Assembly (NCBI GenBank): GCA_022711755.1
Contig: JAKLEA010000012.1
Span: forward strand, 62,001-126,000
DNA length: 64,000 bases
Reading direction: 5' to 3'
Source of the DNA: Planctomycetota bacterium
GTDB taxonomy: Bacteria > Planctomycetota > Brocadiia > SM23-32 > JAKLEA01
Part shown: positions 26,590 to 34,946 of the stretch, in pieces
Position numbering within the stretch: the stretch's first letter is position 1
Layout: each line of letters begins with the position of its first letter
Notes under the pieces: generated by a model
What the model saw: only the letters and a program-made list of their open reading frames with translations
What the model was told of the DNA's origin: nothing
Databases searched by the model: none
Program-made: the position numbers and the translations under genes

Positions 26590-27054
26590 ATGGACCTGAT
26601 TGCGGAACTTGAAGCGCTGTGCGAAGGGCTGACGGCGGGGGGCGTGGACTTCGCGCTCTGCGGCGGGCTGGCCATGGCCGTCCATGCCTTCCCGCGCGCG
26701 ACGCTGGACATTGACGTCATGATCGAGCCGGAGTCGCTGGACCGCGCAAAGGAGATCGCGCGCGGGTTGGGCTTCGCAGTTGACGCGGGGCTGATGACGT
26801 TCAAGGGCGGCGCGATCCGCATTCATCGCATGACCAAACTTGCCCCCGAATCCGGCAGTCATCTGATGTTGGACATGCTGCTGGTCACCCCTCTGATCAG
26901 GGGCGTCTGGGAATCGCGGCAGAAGGTCCGATGGCTGAAGGGCGACCTGCCGGTCGTTTCGCCGCAGGGGCTTATCGAGTTGAAATCCCTGCGCGGCAGC
27001 GGGCAGGACGCGGACGACATCGTCGCGCTGCGGAGGGCCATTGATGAAGGTTGA
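26590..27054 (+). CDS. Small nucleotidyltransferase (DUF6036/AbiEii-like)
   Basis: The 154-residue protein has the minimal polymerase-beta nucleotidyltransferase signature: CGGLAMAVHAFPRATLDIDV (about 24-43), i.e. GG, a 13-residue spacer and D-x-D as metal ligands, and a later acidic segment LMLDMLLV. Related proteins are found in toxin-antitoxin and stand-alone contexts. It follows the DapB-like gene by 18 bp, and a very small gene follows at once, its start 1 nt after this stop. Whether the two form a toxin-antitoxin pair is not established. Confidence 0.72.
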   Translation: MDLIAELEALCEGLTAGGVDFALCGGLAMAVHAFPRATLDIDVMIEPESLDRAKEIARGLGFAVDAGLMTFKGGAIRIHRMTKLAPESGSHLMLDMLLVTPLIRGVWESRQKVRWLKGDLPVVSPQGLIELKSLRGSGQDADDIVALRRAIDEG

Positions 27055-27055
27055 T

Positions 27056-27241
27056 ATGAGTCCGGAGGCGGTGACGGCGCGGCTGAAGCAGACCGCGGAG
27101 CTGACGCGCCTGTGCCTTGCGCTGAAGCGAGACGAAGAGGGGGGGGGTAAGTGTCACCGTAAGCCCGGAGCGACCACACTACGGTTGAATGGGGAGGATA
27201 AGGGCGCGGGAGAGGACAGCGCGGCGGATGAGGGCGGATGA
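27056..27241 (+). CDS. Small protein next to nucleotidyltransferase; C-terminus affected by a G9 run
   Basis: The ATG at 27056 follows the nucleotidyltransferase stop by 1 nt and has GAAGG 5-6 nt upstream; an alternative ATG lies at 27044. The first 28-30 codons (MSPEAVTARLKQTAELTRLC) look like an amphipathic helix-rich small protein. A run of nine G at 27139-27147 follows; after it the translation becomes low-complexity and repeat-derived. Loss of two G would end the frame immediately after the run, so the true protein may be only about 30 residues. No known domain is recognised. Confidence 0.45.
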   Translation: MSPEAVTARLKQTAELTRLCLALKRDEEGGGKCHRKPGATTLRLNGEDKGAGEDSAADEGG

Positions 27242-27256
27242 TGACGACCAGAGCGT

Positions 27257-27345
27257 CCCCCCCCCCCGTCGTTGCTGCGCAACGTCACCCTCTCCTCGGG
27301 GAGAGGGAAAGTCGCATGAAAAGATGACCGCGTGGGCGCAGAGCG
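27257..27345. repeat. C11 homopolymer and CTCTCC/GGAGAG inverted repeat
   Basis: C11 at 27257-27267 is followed by CCCTCTCCTCGGGGAGAGGG (about 27289-27308), an almost perfect hairpin of the same type as the one near 7285-7310. A second GC-rich dyad (GGGCGCAGAGCGCCC) lies around 27335. These look like REP-type elements clustered in the gap. Confidence 0.45.
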
Positions 27346-27351
27346 CCCGCC

Positions 27352-30207
27352 CTACGGTTTGTCTGCGAAGCGGATTTCCTCGATTTCGACTACCGCGCCG
27401 GACGTGGAGCCTGTGTCAAGGCGCAGGCCCCGGATGAGGCCGCGCCAGCGGGGGTTCGAGGCGAGGTCGAAGGCGTAATCGCGCATCTTGCCGTTCCGGT
27501 CGAGAGAGAGCTTGGCGCTGTTGGCCTCGGACGTGCTTCCCGCGAAAGAGGTTGACCAGAAGACCTGCACGTCGGAGCCGGCGTCGCACGGCTCGGTCCG
27601 CATCCTGATTATCAGATACGGCAGTTTGCGGGCGTTAAGCCTGAGGATCGGGCTGGAAAGGGCGGGATCGCCGTTGGCGCAGACTGCGCGGAGTCTGCCG
27701 TCCTTGACGGCAAAATCGCTCAGGCCCATCATCGGGTTCCACCCGCGCGAATCTCCGTCCTTGTCGAAACGCCAGGATGTTTCCTTCAGGGCGGGGACCA
27801 TCGGCAGATCATACGGCCCGCGTCCGACGTCCGACGGGATCAGGTTCTGCGGCGGCGGGCCGGGTTCGCAGAACGCCTCGCGCACGGCGTCGAACATTTT
27901 GAATCCGTATTCGGCGCACGGCTCGATGTAACTGCCCTCCCCCCATTCGTTGGTCGGGCCGAGGATGACAATCTTCTTGTCGTGCTTGTCCAGGTAGGCG
28001 CGGGACTTGAGGCAGAGGTCCTTGAAGAGTTCGGGGGTCCTGCCGAAGATGGTCAGCGCGCTGTAGCCGTGCCAGGGTTCGGACGCCCAGCCGGTGTCGG
28101 CCAGAGGGAAGTAGAGCATGTCCGAGCGGGAGCGTTTGTCCTCCCAGAACTTCGGCGCGGCGTCAACGACGAGCTGGTAGGGGAAGCGCTTCGGGTTCTC
28201 TGCCTGGCTGATCGCGGCGGGGAAGGTGTGGTATTCGGTGAAGCCTTCGTAGCCTTCGGTCTTGAGGAGTTCGCAGGCGGCTTTGTCCTCGTGCGCGCTC
28301 ATGGCGGCGAAGTAAATGCCCTTTAAGCCCGCGGCGCGGGCCATTTCCTGGCTCATGTCGTAAAGCTTCTTCGCCTGCTCCGTTCCGCCCGCGTCGCGGC
28401 GGATGTTGCCTGGGGCCCAGATGAAGACGGCGGGCTTGCCGTCAATGCAGTAATACTCCGGCATACTGAAATAGTGGTCAATCCAGTATTGGGTGACGGC
28501 GCGCCAGTCCTCGGCTGAGTGCGAGTCGGGCGGATTGTGATTGGCCCACATGAGGGCGAACTTCAGGTAGCTGCGGTATCGCGCCTTGCCGTAGGCGTCG
28601 TGCAGCCAGTGTTCCAGGTGGCGTCCGCCTTTGTGCCAGTACCAGTCCACGAGGTAGAACTTGATCCCGTTCTCGACGCTCCACTTGATCTGCCAGTCGG
28701 CGCATTCGGGGTTGGCCTCGTCATACCAGCCCAGGACGGGCTTGCGCTCCGGGGCGACGTCGAGAATGGGACTCCACTTGTTGGCAGTCGGCCAGCCGGG
28801 GAAGTAGAACGCCCCGACCTCATACTTGCTCTTCGCCGGCACAGGGGGGGGAATATAGTCGCAGCCTGCGACTTCCGGCGCCGGGGTGAGTTCGAGCCTC
28901 GCCGTGAAAACGCCGTCCGGGACGCCGGTCCCCTTCAGGCGCAGCTTGAATTCGCCGACGCCCGGCCTGTCTCCGACGACCTTCCATGTCGCGCCGATCC
29001 GTTCGGAGAACTCAAGCTCCGGGACCTTGAGCGCCGGCTCTCCCTCTGCCATGCGCCAGCCTTCGGGAAGTTCAAGGTCGGCGCGGATGTCGCCGGCGGT
29101 CATCCCGCTGCGGTTGTTGAGGACGAGGAGGAGTTCCGTCCGGCGGCCTGCGCGGGAGACGGCGTCGCCGGGGCCGAAGTAGGAGACTTCGATCTCCGGC
29201 TCGCCGACCGGATCGCTGGAGATCGCAAGGCGCGAAATCTCGGCTCCGCCGGGGCCTCCGATCTGCGGCAGGTCGAGTCCGATGGCGAGGACCTTGCCGG
29301 TCCATTCGGACGCGGAACTCATGTCCAGGTTGTACCAGTGCCAGCGCCCGTCATTCACAAGTTTGAACGCCCTCTCGGCAAGGCCGGTTGCCTCGTCCGA
29401 CGCCCAGATGATGTTCGCGTGCTCGCATCTTCCGGCCTTCATCCGGACGTTGACGAAGAACTTCCCGGCGACGTCAACGCCGCCGGTGGCGCAGAGCGCC
29501 GTTGCGCCGGAGGCGGATGAGTCCATCTTCATCGCGCCGTTTTCCAGGCGCAGGTTGCGCGACTGCGGATCGGCGAACCAGCCCGGGAATGCGCCGGGCG
29601 CGGAGAAATCCCACTCGGCTACGGGCGACGGCGGAACCGCGGGAGCGCCCTCCATGACGCGGATGTAATCAACGTCCATCTTCGCGTCGGAGAAGCTGTC
29701 GAAACGGATGCGGACGATCTTGCCGAACCGGTGCCAGAAGGGCAGCAGGCGGTAGGTGTTCCACTCGTTGTTGCCCTTGACGCTGAAGGTCAACAGCTTG
29801 TTCTCGGAGAAGCCTTCGTATTTGCCCTCAGTAGTCTCGGTCCAGAAAATCTGTACCTGACCGGCGCGGTCGCAACGGGCGCGGACCTCGATCCACTGCC
29901 AGGGGGACGCCGGAATCTCAAAGAGCGGGCCGGAGAGGATGGGGTCCTGCCCGATGGCGCGGGAGTGATGGAAGCCCTCGGCAACCTTGACGTCCTTCAA
30001 CTGTTCGTTATGGTTCCATCCTTGGGAGTCGCCATCCTTGTCGAACTCCCACGCGATGACGACGCGGGCATTGGTCCAGAGGGTCGCGCCCTGCGGAAGG
30101 GGGATCGGGGGCGCTGGGGGGGGCGGCGCGGGGGCCTTATCAGTTTTCGAGACGCAGGCGGAAACGAAGGCCAGCGACAGGACGGCGAGAAGATATCGTG
30201 GAGTCAT
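27352..30207 (-). CDS. Large multidomain lipoprotein with WbsX-like (GH99-related) domain
   Basis: The 951-residue protein starts with a lipoprotein signal (MTPRYLLAVLSLAFVSAC) and a Pro-rich linker. Two beta-sandwich domains (about 45-190 and 195-345), a third Ig/NPCBM-like domain (about 345-450) and then a WbsX-like catalytic-type domain (about 465-790) follow. The last begins VGAFYFPGWP, contains YLVDWYWHKGG and ends with PTNEWGEGSYIEP, the family hallmark. The C-terminal 120 residues are another sugar-binding-like domain. The first and last domains open with nearly the same phrase (FDKDGDSQGWN and FDKDGDSRGWN), so they are internal duplicates. WbsX-type domains relate to GH99 endo-mannosidases; the activity here is not known. 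Confidence 0.82.
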   Translation of the reverse strand: MTPRYLLAVLSLAFVSACVSKTDKAPAPPPPAPPIPLPQGATLWTNARVVIAWEFDKDGDSQGWNHNEQLKDVKVAEGFHHSRAIGQDPILSGPLFEIPASPWQWIEVRARCDRAGQVQIFWTETTEGKYEGFSENKLLTFSVKGNNEWNTYRLLPFWHRFGKIVRIRFDSFSDAKMDVDYIRVMEGAPAVPPSPVAEWDFSAPGAFPGWFADPQSRNLRLENGAMKMDSSASGATALCATGGVDVAGKFFVNVRMKAGRCEHANIIWASDEATGLAERAFKLVNDGRWHWYNLDMSSASEWTGKVLAIGLDLPQIGGPGGAEISRLAISSDPVGEPEIEVSYFGPGDAVSRAGRRTELLLVLNNRSGMTAGDIRADLELPEGWRMAEGEPALKVPELEFSERIGATWKVVGDRPGVGEFKLRLKGTGVPDGVFTARLELTPAPEVAGCDYIPPPVPAKSKYEVGAFYFPGWPTANKWSPILDVAPERKPVLGWYDEANPECADWQIKWSVENGIKFYLVDWYWHKGGRHLEHWLHDAYGKARYRSYLKFALMWANHNPPDSHSAEDWRAVTQYWIDHYFSMPEYYCIDGKPAVFIWAPGNIRRDAGGTEQAKKLYDMSQEMARAAGLKGIYFAAMSAHEDKAACELLKTEGYEGFTEYHTFPAAISQAENPKRFPYQLVVDAAPKFWEDKRSRSDMLYFPLADTGWASEPWHGYSALTIFGRTPELFKDLCLKSRAYLDKHDKKIVILGPTNEWGEGSYIEPCAEYGFKMFDAVREAFCEPGPPPQNLIPSDVGRGPYDLPMVPALKETSWRFDKDGDSRGWNPMMGLSDFAVKDGRLRAVCANGDPALSSPILRLNARKLPYLIIRMRTEPCDAGSDVQVFWSTSFAGSTSEANSAKLSLDRNGKMRDYAFDLASNPRWRGLIRGLRLDTGSTSGAVVEIEEIRFADKP

Positions 30208-30381
30208 GGCTGATCCTCTCTATCATGTCAAGGTGGGCGACAGAGATGTATGATAACAATCCGGCGGGGCAAGGCAATAAACCGACGGGGAAAAAAACGC
30301 GTATCCATGAATAGCTTCCAGCGTTTACCTTATGCATTGGGAGAGGCATTTCAAGATGTAATGGTCACTGACAGGCTCGAA

Positions 30382-30460
30382 TTGTAGCGCAGGCGCCTCG
30401 CCTGCCCGGTTTTTCTGCAGCCGTGACGGCTGTGCGAGCGCAGAACTGCGCTACGACAAA
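30382..30460. repeat. Composite palindromic repeat (TTGTAGCGCAG ... CTGCGCTACGACAA)
   Basis: The element opens with TTGTAGCGCAGG and closes with the near reverse complement CTGCGCTACGACAA, enclosing smaller dyads (GGCGCCTCGCC, CAGCCGTGACGGCTG). The same opening occurs at 18692. This layout is that of a non-autonomous REP/MITE-like element; no transposase is nearby. Confidence 0.5.
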
Positions 30461-30536
30461 CGCGCCATCTACTGACGGATTACTTCAGGTTGTATCCGGT
30501 CAGTGAAGGGAGCGTTTATATGCCAGCCACTTGATA

Positions 30537-30559
30537 GGGGCGGGTTTGAAACCCGCCCC
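30537..30559. repeat. Inverted repeat GGGGCGGGTTT/AAACCCGCCCC
   Basis: A near-perfect palindrome, the second copy of the element at 23159-23181. Both copies are intergenic. Confidence 0.5.
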
Positions 30560-30611
30560 TACGCTGCCACGCGCCCGTGACTGACGCCGTACTTCAGGTT
30601 CCTGTTTTCTA

Positions 30612-30640
30612 TTGACACGCGATTTCCACTTAGATACCAT
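30612..30640 (+). promoter_or_regulatory. Promoter for small PEP-CTERM gene
   Basis: TTGACA at 30612-30617, 17 bp spacer, TACCAT at 30635-30640. It lies about 75 nt upstream of the ATG at 30716. Confidence 0.5.
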
Positions 30641-30715
30641 TCCTCACTTCTGGAGTCTGATTTGCCGGAATGGTTCCGGTTGTAGGTTTCTTGCCTGGTT
30701 GAAGGAAGGCGCATC

Positions 30716-31309
30716 ATGAAGAAGGCAATCCTTGTAATGCTGTGTTTGTTTCTCTCGGCGCGGGCATATTGCGACGCGATCTACACCGACGAGGGAAGTT
30801 TCCTGGCTCAACTTGGGACCAGCTACCTGGAGGATTTCCCAGGTTATGCGTACGCTTCGCCGGGGCTGGGCGCGACACTTGACGGCGGGCCGGTCAACGG
30901 CTATTCCTGGCAGGCGTCTGCGTCAGACTCCGGCGGTCTCTTCGCAGTAGATCAGGGGCTGTCTACATCGAATGCGGTTAACTTGGTGATAACATTCACC
31001 GGTGCTCCCGTGACCGCCTTCGGCGGGATATTCACAAGCACTGAGTTGTCCGGCGCGACGATACCTCAAGACATTGTGGTGACACTCAGCAACGGCACGA
31101 ATTACACACTTAACGGCTCGGGATGGGTCGGATTCACGACTGACCTGCCCATCGCTTCGGTCACGATTGATGGGATTGACGGAACATACCCAAACTTCCC
31201 GGCGGTGGACCACATGTACGTCGGGGCGGCTGTCCCGGAACCTGGAACGGCTGTTCTGCTGTGTATGGGCGCGATAGGCGCGGCCATCTACAGGCGGAAG
31301 CGTTCGTAG
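30716..31309 (+). CDS. Small secreted PEP-CTERM sorting-domain protein
   Basis: The 197-residue protein has a signal peptide (MKKAILVMLCLFLSARAYC) and a classic PEP-CTERM tail: VPEPGTAVLLCMGAIGAAIY, then RRKRS. PEP-CTERM proteins are cut and anchored or released by exosortase (EpsH/XrtA type), and are typical of biofilm-forming Gram-negatives. The body is Gly/Thr/Ser-rich beta structure with no known catalytic motif (FTGAPVTAFGGIFTSTELSG fits the DUF642/lectin-like pattern of many PEP-CTERM proteins). SD AAGGAAGG lies about 8 nt before the ATG. It is a single-gene unit, with its own promoter and a strong terminator after the stop. Confidence 0.88.
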   Translation: MKKAILVMLCLFLSARAYCDAIYTDEGSFLAQLGTSYLEDFPGYAYASPGLGATLDGGPVNGYSWQASASDSGGLFAVDQGLSTSNAVNLVITFTGAPVTAFGGIFTSTELSGATIPQDIVVTLSNGTNYTLNGSGWVGFTTDLPIASVTIDGIDGTYPNFPAVDHMYVGAAVPEPGTAVLLCMGAIGAAIYRRKRS

Positions 31310-31338
31310 GAAGACAATCAGTTTCAGTGAGCCGGCAG

Positions 31339-31383
31339 AAAAAGCGTCTGCGCTCTCCACGCGAGGGGGCAGACGCTTTTTTT
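31339..31383. terminator. Bidirectional intrinsic terminator
   Basis: An A5 tract, stem GCGTCTGC, an 17 nt loop region, stem GCAGACGC and then T7. It works for the PEP-CTERM gene on the plus strand and, by its A-tract, could stop leftward transcription from lnt. Confidence 0.85.
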
Positions 31384-31440
31384 GTTAGGATTCCGTTGCG
31401 CTTGCGATTATGGACAATCTGATTTGTGAGAAGGTTAGTT

Positions 31441-31536
31441 TCAGCGCCTTGCGCGACGGCGGGACAGCAGGACTGCTCCGAATCCCAGGCCGAGGAGGAC
31501 AACGCCGGTATTTTCAGAATATGGTAGGAATGCCTT
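31441..31536 (-). pseudogene. Remnant of a PEP-CTERM-like C-terminal tail
   Basis: Reverse-strand translation between a stop at 31537-31539 and the stop at 31441-31443 reads KAFLPYSENTGVVLLGLGFG, then AVLLSRRRARR. This is the hydrophobic helix plus arginine cluster typical of an exosortase or LPXTG-like sorting tail, with the usual PEP degenerated. There is no start codon or upstream domain in the frame, so it is a decayed gene end rather than a gene. Confidence 0.5.
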
Positions 31537-31681
31537 TTAACCACCCCCTTGGCGTGCGTCGCGGCAGTTCAAACGTGATGTTTGTGCCCTTGCCGACCTT
31601 GCTTTGCGGTTAGATCCTGCCGTGTCGCGCCGCCACCGCCTGGCGGCAGAAAGTCAATGCCGGACCCGATGCCGGATACTT
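31514..31681 (-). pseudogene. Degraded histidine kinase C-terminus
   Basis: On the minus strand one frame reads TFCRQAVAARHGRI, a stop codon, then PQSKVGKGTNITFELPRR. This is the G1-to-G2 stretch and terminal strand of a HATPase_c domain (compare the usual CRQIVEAHGGRI...SKVGKGTTFTFELP). The G1 box itself (GIGSGI) appears just upstream in a different frame, so there is at least one frameshift as well as the stop. The fragment abuts the end of lnt, and the rest of the kinase is missing. It has no response regulator partner here. Confidence 0.65.
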
Positions 31682-33535
31682 TCATGCCGGTTTTCGGCCA
31701 TACAACGCAAAACCCCACGCCACTACAACTGCCGCCGAGCAGGCGAGCACAAAAACGTCTCCGTGTTTCGTGTAGAACCCCGGTGAGCAGTCGGCGATTT
31801 TGACGTTTGCCGCCAGCGTTCCCTCAACGCCCTTTCGCCTGCCGTCCTTGTCCTCCAGTATGGGATGGACGCGGCCCGCGGGATCAATGAACGCTGTTAT
31901 GCCCGTGTTGCCGCAGCGGGCGACGCCGACGCGGTTCTCAACCGCGCGGAAGACGCTGGCGCAGAGATGCTGCTCATACTCGTTGCTTGTCGCGAACCAC
32001 GCATCGTTGGAGATGTTGACGAGGAACTGCGCTCCGGCAAGGCGGAACTTGCGGCAAAGCTCCGCCACTGTGTCCTCATAACATATCGGCACGCCGAACC
32101 GCGCAATCCCGCCGCCGTTCTTGAGCGGTAACTCGAAGATCGTCGTTTCCCGTCCGAACGAGACGGACATCGGGACGATCCGGCCGATCAGCGGGATGTA
32201 GTCCGCCAGGGGCGCGTATTCCCCGAACGGCACGAGGGCGATTTTGTCGTAACGGTCAATGTAACGTCCTTCAGGCGAGTAGAGGATGACGCTGTTGTAG
32301 TTCGGGGTTTTTCCGTTGTTCTCGTCGCGGAGCCTGTTGAGGTCGTCAAGGCTGTAGAGGTTCGGCGACTTTCGCCCCCACGCCGGGACGCCGACGAGGA
32401 AATGGCAGTCGAATTCCTTCGCAAGTTCCGCTACGGCCCGGCGGCATTTGATTTCAAGGGTTCTGTACGGCTCCTTCAGTACGTCCGGCTGGACCGTCAT
32501 AAGCCCCGGCATCATTGTTTCCGACCAGACGAGCATGTCAATGCCGGCTTCGGCAGCCGTCCCGCCATCTCCGCCGATGCTCCGGCTGAGGCGGATGTGT
32601 TTTTCAAGGTTTTCGGTCTGCTGGGCGGCGGACTCCTCGGGGGTGAGATCGCGGGGGTCTTTCGAGAGTTGGGGGATATTGCCCTGGATCATGGCAAGCT
32701 TCGGGCCGGTCCTGATCCGCAGACCGTCGCGCGCGTTCACACCCCAGAGATACGCCGCAACCACGAGAATCAGCGCAGTCCCAAGCGGAGCAAGGCGCGG
32801 GATTACGTTTCGCGGCCCCAGGGCGGCCCGGCCCTCATTCGCGTCCGCGTCGCGCCCGCTTCCGGCGGCAAGCTGCGCGGCATACGCGGCAGTTCCAGAA
32901 CAGACGCAGCAGAGGAAGCTTACACCGTAGGCTCCGGCAAGCTCAGCGACCTGAATGAGTGCGGGCGAGGAATGGAGCGAATGGCCCTGGATGAACCAGG
33001 GGAAGCCCGTCATTGCGTGGGCGCGAATCCATTCCAGCGCCACCCATGCGGCGGCAGCCGGATAACTTCCCCATCCGCCGAAACGCAGCGTGAAGAAGCG
33101 ATACGCCAGCGCGCCGAATAACATGTATGCGGCCATGTACGCGGCAAGCGCGGCGACTCCGACCACCACCCACGCCGGATGCACAAGGCCGAGGAACCCG
33201 ACGTGGAAGAGCCACGATATCCCGACAATCCAGAAGAGGAATCCCGACGCGAAGGCTGCCTTCGCAGCGGCGCGCCCCGTCCGTGCCGACAAGGACGCGT
33301 AGAAGAGCGGGATCATCGCCCAGAGGCCCAGCGTCCTGACGTCATAGGGGGGGAAGGACAGGACCATCAGGACGGCGAACAGTACCGGCATGACGATGAA
33401 GCGCGCCAGGCGAATCGCCCGCGGCGCGTCCGGTTGCGCGACTTCCTTATTCTCGCCAGCGATGTCTTCAGGAACAGACTCCGCGCCGGCGGGGGATGTT
33501 TCTCCCCTGGTTTTATGTTTTCTCTTGCGGGACAA
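31682..33535 (-). CDS. lnt: Apolipoprotein N-acyltransferase
   Basis: Lnt attaches the third acyl chain to the N-terminal Cys of lipoproteins in the inner membrane. The 617-residue protein has about seven N-terminal membrane segments and a periplasmic nitrilase-like domain whose catalytic triad is visible: Glu339 (VWSET), Lys431 (YDKIALVPFGEY) and Cys485 (PICYED). The apparent start is TTG at 33535 with a charged 40-residue N-terminal extension, overlapping the GT39 gene by 23 nt. An internal ATG at 33388 begins at the first hydrophobic helix and is the other possible start. Its presence fits the many lipobox proteins in the window. Confidence 0.92.
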   Translation of the reverse strand: MSRKRKHKTRGETSPAGAESVPEDIAGENKEVAQPDAPRAIRLARFIVMPVLFAVLMVLSFPPYDVRTLGLWAMIPLFYASLSARTGRAAAKAAFASGFLFWIVGISWLFHVGFLGLVHPAWVVVGVAALAAYMAAYMLFGALAYRFFTLRFGGWGSYPAAAAWVALEWIRAHAMTGFPWFIQGHSLHSSPALIQVAELAGAYGVSFLCCVCSGTAAYAAQLAAGSGRDADANEGRAALGPRNVIPRLAPLGTALILVVAAYLWGVNARDGLRIRTGPKLAMIQGNIPQLSKDPRDLTPEESAAQQTENLEKHIRLSRSIGGDGGTAAEAGIDMLVWSETMMPGLMTVQPDVLKEPYRTLEIKCRRAVAELAKEFDCHFLVGVPAWGRKSPNLYSLDDLNRLRDENNGKTPNYNSVILYSPEGRYIDRYDKIALVPFGEYAPLADYIPLIGRIVPMSVSFGRETTIFELPLKNGGGIARFGVPICYEDTVAELCRKFRLAGAQFLVNISNDAWFATSNEYEQHLCASVFRAVENRVGVARCGNTGITAFIDPAGRVHPILEDKDGRRKGVEGTLAANVKIADCSPGFYTKHGDVFVLACSAAVVVAWGFALYGRKPA

Positions 33536-34946
33536 GCTTGACCTCTATCTTCGTCATCCGCTCTGCGATTGCGAAAGCCCAGAATGCGAACAGCAGGGGC
33601 CACATCGGCTCGCGGTATCGGATGGTAGCCTGGAAAACCATGTGAATCGCAGTCGTGTATGATACCAGAAGCAGAACGAGAACCCACTCGGCTCTCCGCG
33701 CGGGAAAGCGTTTCCATGCGATAATGAAACCGTAGATCATTATCGGCAGCGTGGCAAGGAACGAGGCCAGGTAGACTCCGCCCATGATAATGGATCGCGC
33801 CGTCAGCGGCGGGAGAGCGTCATCCTCCCCGTCCTCCCATACCTGTGTGAGGCGCAGGTGCGGCATCGGACGCCAGAGGCGGCAGAACCGGTCGAACATG
33901 AGTTTCGGGACGACGCCGGGATTCTCCCTCCAGAACCTGAGGCCGGCCGCGTAGAGCGCCTTATCCATGCCGACTTCAGTCCTGACGCCGTCCAGCGCCT
34001 TCCAGTCCGGGGGCCAGCCGAAACCCGTCGCTCTTTTCAACGCCGCTTCATTGTTGCCGCCGTAGAAACCGTGCCCGCCGTCAGTTGTGGAGGCAACAAA
34101 ACAGCCGTGGACGTTATAGTTCCTGATCCACCACGGGAGCATGACAACTGTGAAGCCTGAGGCAAAAAGCACGGCCAGGGTTGCGTTCTTCCTCGTCTCG
34201 CGGGAGCGCAGGAGAATCCAGAGCGTCGCAACCGGCGCAAATCCGAGGAGGACGGAGCGGCTCAGCGTCGCCAGCCCGGCGAACACGCCGGCCAGCAGGC
34301 CGCGTTCAAGCTGTAAGGGCACAGCATGATGCGCCCTTGCCGCGGGTGAGATATCAGCGAGTTTCAGCGTGAGAAGGCAGTAGAAGGCCAGCGTATGGAA
34401 GAGGATGAAGAGCGGTTCGGTCATCAAGTGGACACTGTGCCAGACAAGCGGCGGATATGCGGCGCAACCCAGCCACGCAATCAGCCCGCTGCGGCGGTCG
34501 AACAACATCGTCGCCAGAAGGAAGGCGATGACGGGAACAAATGCGCTGAGAAACGAGTGCAGAACGCGGATCGGCATGTACGCCCCGCCTGTAATCCCGT
34601 AGAGCAGACCCCATGCCAGCGGGAACATCGGCGGGCGGAAGGATCGCAACTCGAATGGCGGATGCGGGCCGAATTTCTCATATGCAACCAGTCCCTTTCC
34701 GGCGGCATAATTGGATGCCATCTGCTCGTAAAGGGGGTCGTAGGGGTGGGGATTGCGCGGATTCATCGCCACGGCCAATCCCAGCCGCGGAAGCCATGCT
34801 ATCAGGAAGAGTATGACGAGGAACTTGGGGGATGCGGCGAGCTCCTCGATCCGTTTCAGATTAATGGAAGCCATGTTTCGAGCAGGATTGTAACGGGCCT
34901 TTCGGAAAAGCTCCATCGTCAGGTCCGGCGGCGAGTTATGTTCCAC
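33513..34946 (-). CDS. Membrane glycosyltransferase, family 39 (PMT/ArnT-like)
   Basis: The 477-residue protein has about ten transmembrane helices and the GT-C layout: an acidic first periplasmic loop (NPRNPHPYDPLYEQMASNYA, with the conserved Asp), an FRPPMFPLAWGLLYG segment, and later loops ending in a C-terminal helix rich in aromatic residues. These enzymes use lipid-linked sugars to glycosylate lipid A or proteins. The start is uncertain: ATGs at 34946, 34916 and 34874 are all in frame. It is translationally coupled to lnt. Confidence 0.82.
   Translation of the reverse strand: MEHNSPPDLTMELFRKARYNPARNMASINLKRIEELAASPKFLVILFLIAWLPRLGLAVAMNPRNPHPYDPLYEQMASNYAAGKGLVAYEKFGPHPPFELRSFRPPMFPLAWGLLYGITGGAYMPIRVLHSFLSAFVPVIAFLLATMLFDRRSGLIAWLGCAAYPPLVWHSVHLMTEPLFILFHTLAFYCLLTLKLADISPAARAHHAVPLQLERGLLAGVFAGLATLSRSVLLGFAPVATLWILLRSRETRKNATLAVLFASGFTVVMLPWWIRNYNVHGCFVASTTDGGHGFYGGNNEAALKRATGFGWPPDWKALDGVRTEVGMDKALYAAGLRFWRENPGVVPKLMFDRFCRLWRPMPHLRLTQVWEDGEDDALPPLTARSIIMGGVYLASFLATLPIMIYGFIIAWKRFPARRAEWVLVLLLVSYTTAIHMVFQATIRYREPMWPLLFAFWAFAIAERMTKIEVKLVPQEKT

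Larger units (their letters stand above)
30208..30715. other. Divergent intergenic region rich in inverted repeats
   Basis: The 508 bp between the WbsX lipoprotein gene and the PEP-CTERM gene hold the composite repeat at 30382-30460, the GGGGCGGGTTT inverted repeat at 30537-30559, and a good promoter at 30612-30640. No coding sequence was recognised. Confidence 0.55.

Noticed and set aside
25308-26822. Long minus-strand reading frame across the DapB-like gene
   Set aside because: Ser/Arg/Pro-rich shadow of a real gene on the plus strand.
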